Source: Gallionella sp.
GTDB lineage: Bacteria > Pseudomonadota > Gammaproteobacteria > Burkholderiales > Gallionellaceae
Assembly: GCA_025350705.1 (NCBI GenBank)
Contig: JANXXH010000061.1
Span: 1 to 54,345 of the forward strand
DNA: 54,345 nucleotides
Direction of reading: 5' to 3'
A program made the translations under genes and the position numbers. This document shows positions 54,006 through 54,345 of this stretch, one piece after another; position 1 is the first letter of the stretch; the number at the start of each line of letters is the position of its first letter. The notes under the pieces are model-generated. The model made no database searches. It saw only the letters and a program-made list of their open reading frames with translations, and was not told the origin of the DNA.

Positions 54006-54069
54006 CGCGGCAGTTTGCTGAAAAGACTGTTAGTTAGGACTGCAGTTATGTCCGCTTCCAAGTTTTTCG
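53991..54069 (+). repeat. Direct repeat flanking the Ubl cassette and RIT element, right copy
   Basis: Aligns without gaps with 45141-45219. It has its own short terminal inverted ends, AAGCGGAC and GTCCGCTT, so it could be one member of a small intergenic repeat family into or beside which the RIT element landed. Confidence 0.65.
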
Positions 54070-54150
54070 AACCAACAGTATCACCCCCTTACTGTCCGTA
54101 CCCAGAAGGACTCCTTTCTACATTGACCGACAATTGAAGCAGTCAATGCT

Positions 54151-54345
54151 ATGCTGTATAATTCTATTCATTTGGGCCGAAATATCGGGTGGGTCACAGT
54201 GGACCGGGAAACCGGCCCCGAATATGACGCAGGAGATGGGTGGGCAATCATGAGCAATCGCTTTCTGAGGTGGGTCGAGACCTGGATCGAGGACAATATC
54301 CCTCCCGGCGCCAATCCCGACATTGAGAGCCACGAGGCGCGGGCA
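54151..54345 (+). CDS. Unknown protein, 3' end beyond window
   Basis: An open frame runs from ATG 54151 to the window end. A second in-frame ATG at 54250 (MSNRFLRWVETWIEDNIPPG) may be the true start, since the earlier part looks less protein-like; a purine-rich stretch (GGAGATGGG) lies ahead of it. The short N-terminus, with WIEDNIP, resembles DUF768-type small proteins, but too little is visible to assign it. Confidence 0.45.
   Translation, partial: MLYNSIHLGRNIGWVTVDRETGPEYDAGDGWAIMSNRFLRWVETWIEDNIPPGANPDIESHEARA

Noticed and set aside
54118-54333. 71-codon minus-strand frame at the right edge
   Set aside because: The plus-strand frame continuing beyond the window is more protein-like; the minus frame has no motif.
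42202-54345. Right attachment site as a second copy of the tRNA 3' end
   Set aside because: No matching copy of the tRNA 3' end was found by eye to the right of the integrase; the border is probably outside the window.

Overview
The window looks like chromosomal DNA of a betaproteobacterium, most plausibly a Nitrosomonadales/Gallionellaceae-type organism (Sideroxydans or Gallionella relatives). This is inferred from the betaproteobacterial-type glutamate-cysteine ligase, the fur-metX-metW order, the regulatory PTS (EIIA-HPr-EI without sugar transporters), the birA-coaX-SPOR operon and the overall GC-rich codon use. No database search was possible, so the genus is a guess. The first gene is cut by the left edge and the last by the right edge.

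Layout of the core. 0-6.9 kb: nitrate/nitrite assimilation (nirB, nirD, nasA), then two decayed genes: a Cache-domain protein with an amber codon in its signal peptide, and a broken copy of the nasA 3' end. 7.4-12 kb: a chemoreceptor, a periplasmic phytochelatin-synthase-like protein and an ABC-F ATPase (ybiT). 11.7-16.7 kb: gshA, apbE, a small membrane protein and the EIIA/ptsH/ptsI operon. 16.7-19.1 kb: an iron-uptake operon (outer-membrane protein, FTR1 permease, cupredoxin) facing fur across a Fur box. 19.1-21.1 kb: a SAM-II riboswitch, metX and metW. 21.2-28.1 kb: AmpG-like permease, TylF-like methyltransferase, acyltransferase, amidinotransferase-fold hydrolase, ClpP-like protein, argA and a tautomerase with a partial duplicate. 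28.2-33.8 kb: hrpA, followed by a 1.7-kb insertion bounded by two copies of the hrpA 3' end. 33.8-42.2 kb: glycosyltransferase and deacetylase, maeB, patatin, then birA-coaX-SPOR.

From 42.2 kb to the right edge lies a genomic island next to a tRNA with anticodon CAT. It starts with repeated sites, a free-standing integrase N-terminal domain and a full tyrosine integrase. A HigBA toxin-antitoxin pair follows, with a second integrase 3'-end scar behind it. Next is a six-gene cassette encoding a complete bacterial ubiquitin-like conjugation pathway (Ubl with a C-terminal diglycine, an E2-position protein with a C/E/H/H motif, a ThiF-type E1 and a JAB peptidase), together with an OLD/DUF3696-like ATPase and an unrecognised 308-aa protein with a toxin-like C-terminus. 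This arrangement is the best candidate for a little-described defence system. To its right is a complete RIT element: three overlapping tyrosine recombinase genes inside 41-bp inverted repeats.

Two themes cut across the window. Palindromic repeats sit between genes and, in at least three places, inside open reading frames (nasA twice, hrpA once). Partial 3'-end duplications (nasA, the tautomerase, hrpA, the integrase) record past insertion or recombination events.
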